Shown here: positions 4,989 through 5,421 of the stretch, piece by piece | How positions within the stretch are numbered: position 1 is the first letter of the stretch | How the letters are laid out: every line of letters begins with the position of its first letter | DNA from: Ilumatobacteraceae bacterium | GTDB lineage: Bacteria; Actinomycetota; Acidimicrobiia; Acidimicrobiales; Ilumatobacteraceae | Length of the DNA stretch: 5,421 nt | Assembly (NCBI GenBank): GCA_025456105.1 | Contig: JALOLG010000140.1 | Location: 1 to 5,421, forward strand | Reading direction: 5' to 3' | Position numbers and translations under genes: made by a program | Notes under the pieces: model-generated | Databases searched by the model: none | What the model saw: the letters and a program-made list of their open reading frames with translations, nothing else | What the model was told of the DNA's origin: nothing

Positions 4989-5421
4989 ATGACACTCGTC
5001 GACGAACGCTGGGACGAGATCGTGCCGGTGCTGCACGACTTCATCGCGATCCCCAACCTGTCGCCGCACTTCGACCCGTCGTGGCGCGAGCACGGCCACA
5101 TGCAGCGTGCGGTCGACCTGGTGGCCGACTGGTGCCGCGCCCGCGAGCTCCCGGGCCTCACGGTGGAGGTCCACGAGCTGCCGGGGCGCACGCCGGTCGT
5201 GCTCGTGGAGGTGCCGGCCACCGGCGGGGGGCCGGCCGACGACACGGTGCTGCTCTACGGGCACCTCGACAAGCAGCCCGAGATGGAGGGGTGGCGCACC
5301 GGTCTCGGGCCGTGGACGCCGGTGCTCGAGGGCGACCGCCTGTACGGGCGGGGCGGTGCCGACGACGGCTATGCGGCCTTCGCCGCGCTCACGGCGGTCG
5401 AGGCGGTGCACGCCGCCGGGG
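4989..5421 (+). CDS. M20-family metallopeptidase (3' truncated)
   Basis: This is the start of a zinc-dependent M20 amidohydrolase/peptidase, the family of carboxypeptidase G2, DapE and carnosinase-like dipeptidases. The first 144 residues are present. The metal and catalytic residues of the N-terminal half are intact: YGHLDKQPEMEGW (90-102), with His92 as first zinc ligand and Asp94 orienting the active site, and GRGGADDGYAAF (120-131), with Asp125 as the zinc-bridging ligand. The GHLDKQPEMEGW wording is closest to the dipeptidase-like M20 members, not to DapE. No signal peptide is seen, so it is likely cytoplasmic. The remaining zinc ligands, the catalytic Glu pair and the dimerisation domain lie past the right edge. 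The start is fixed by a strong GGAGGAG six bases upstream. It is probably co-transcribed with the LysR regulator and the small gene before it. The substrate is not determinable here. Confidence 0.93.
   Translation, partial: MTLVDERWDEIVPVLHDFIAIPNLSPHFDPSWREHGHMQRAVDLVADWCRARELPGLTVEVHELPGRTPVVLVEVPATGGGPADDTVLLYGHLDKQPEMEGWRTGLGPWTPVLEGDRLYGRGGADDGYAAFAALTAVEAVHAAG

Noticed and set aside
1..5421. tRNA genes, CRISPR array, insertion sequence ends, attachment sites, long repeats
   Set aside because: None was seen on either strand; the longest gap between genes is 75 bases and base composition is uniform apart from that gap.

Overview
The window is a gene-dense, very GC-rich stretch with strong G/C bias at third codon positions. 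Several genes lack a Shine-Dalgarno sequence and instead have a TAnnnT -10-like hexamer only 5 to 9 bases before the start codon, the arrangement of actinobacterial leaderless genes. A high-GC actinobacterium is therefore likely, and an Acidimicrobiia-type organism is possible. The assignment rests on composition and gene style only; there is no rRNA or other marker in the window. I see no tRNA, rRNA, CRISPR array, insertion sequence or phage gene. It looks like ordinary chromosomal core and housekeeping DNA, not a mobile island.

Layout. (1) Plus strand, 3-1148: the C-terminal part of a CapA-type metallophosphatase-like protein, cut by the left edge, with a long beta-rich C-terminal extension. 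Five bases later comes trmB (1154-1783), the tRNA guanine-N7 methyltransferase. (2) Minus strand, 1790-2392: a protein joining a YgjV-like three-helix membrane segment to a GNAT-like domain. It is convergent with trmB, with 6 bases between the stops. (3) Plus strand, 2410-3414: a pirin-family cupin protein with its four metal ligands intact, divergent from the membrane protein across only 17 bases. (4) Minus strand, 3401-3643: an unrecognised 80-residue protein whose 3' end overlaps the pirin gene by 14 bases. (5) Plus strand, 3719-5421: a LysR-family regulator, a translationally coupled 106-residue protein of unknown function, and the start of an M20-family metallopeptidase cut by the right edge. 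These three look like one operon.

The modules read as four short transcription units, CapA-trmB, the membrane-GNAT protein with pirin divergent from it, the 80-residue protein, and the lysR-hypothetical-M20 operon. No single pathway links them. The best functional link is the LysR-led operon, where the regulator probably controls the downstream peptidase. The most unusual features are the compressed control regions at 2393-2409 and 3644-3718, the two small unknown proteins, and the membrane-GNAT fusion. I found no convincing evidence of a wholly new multi-gene system.
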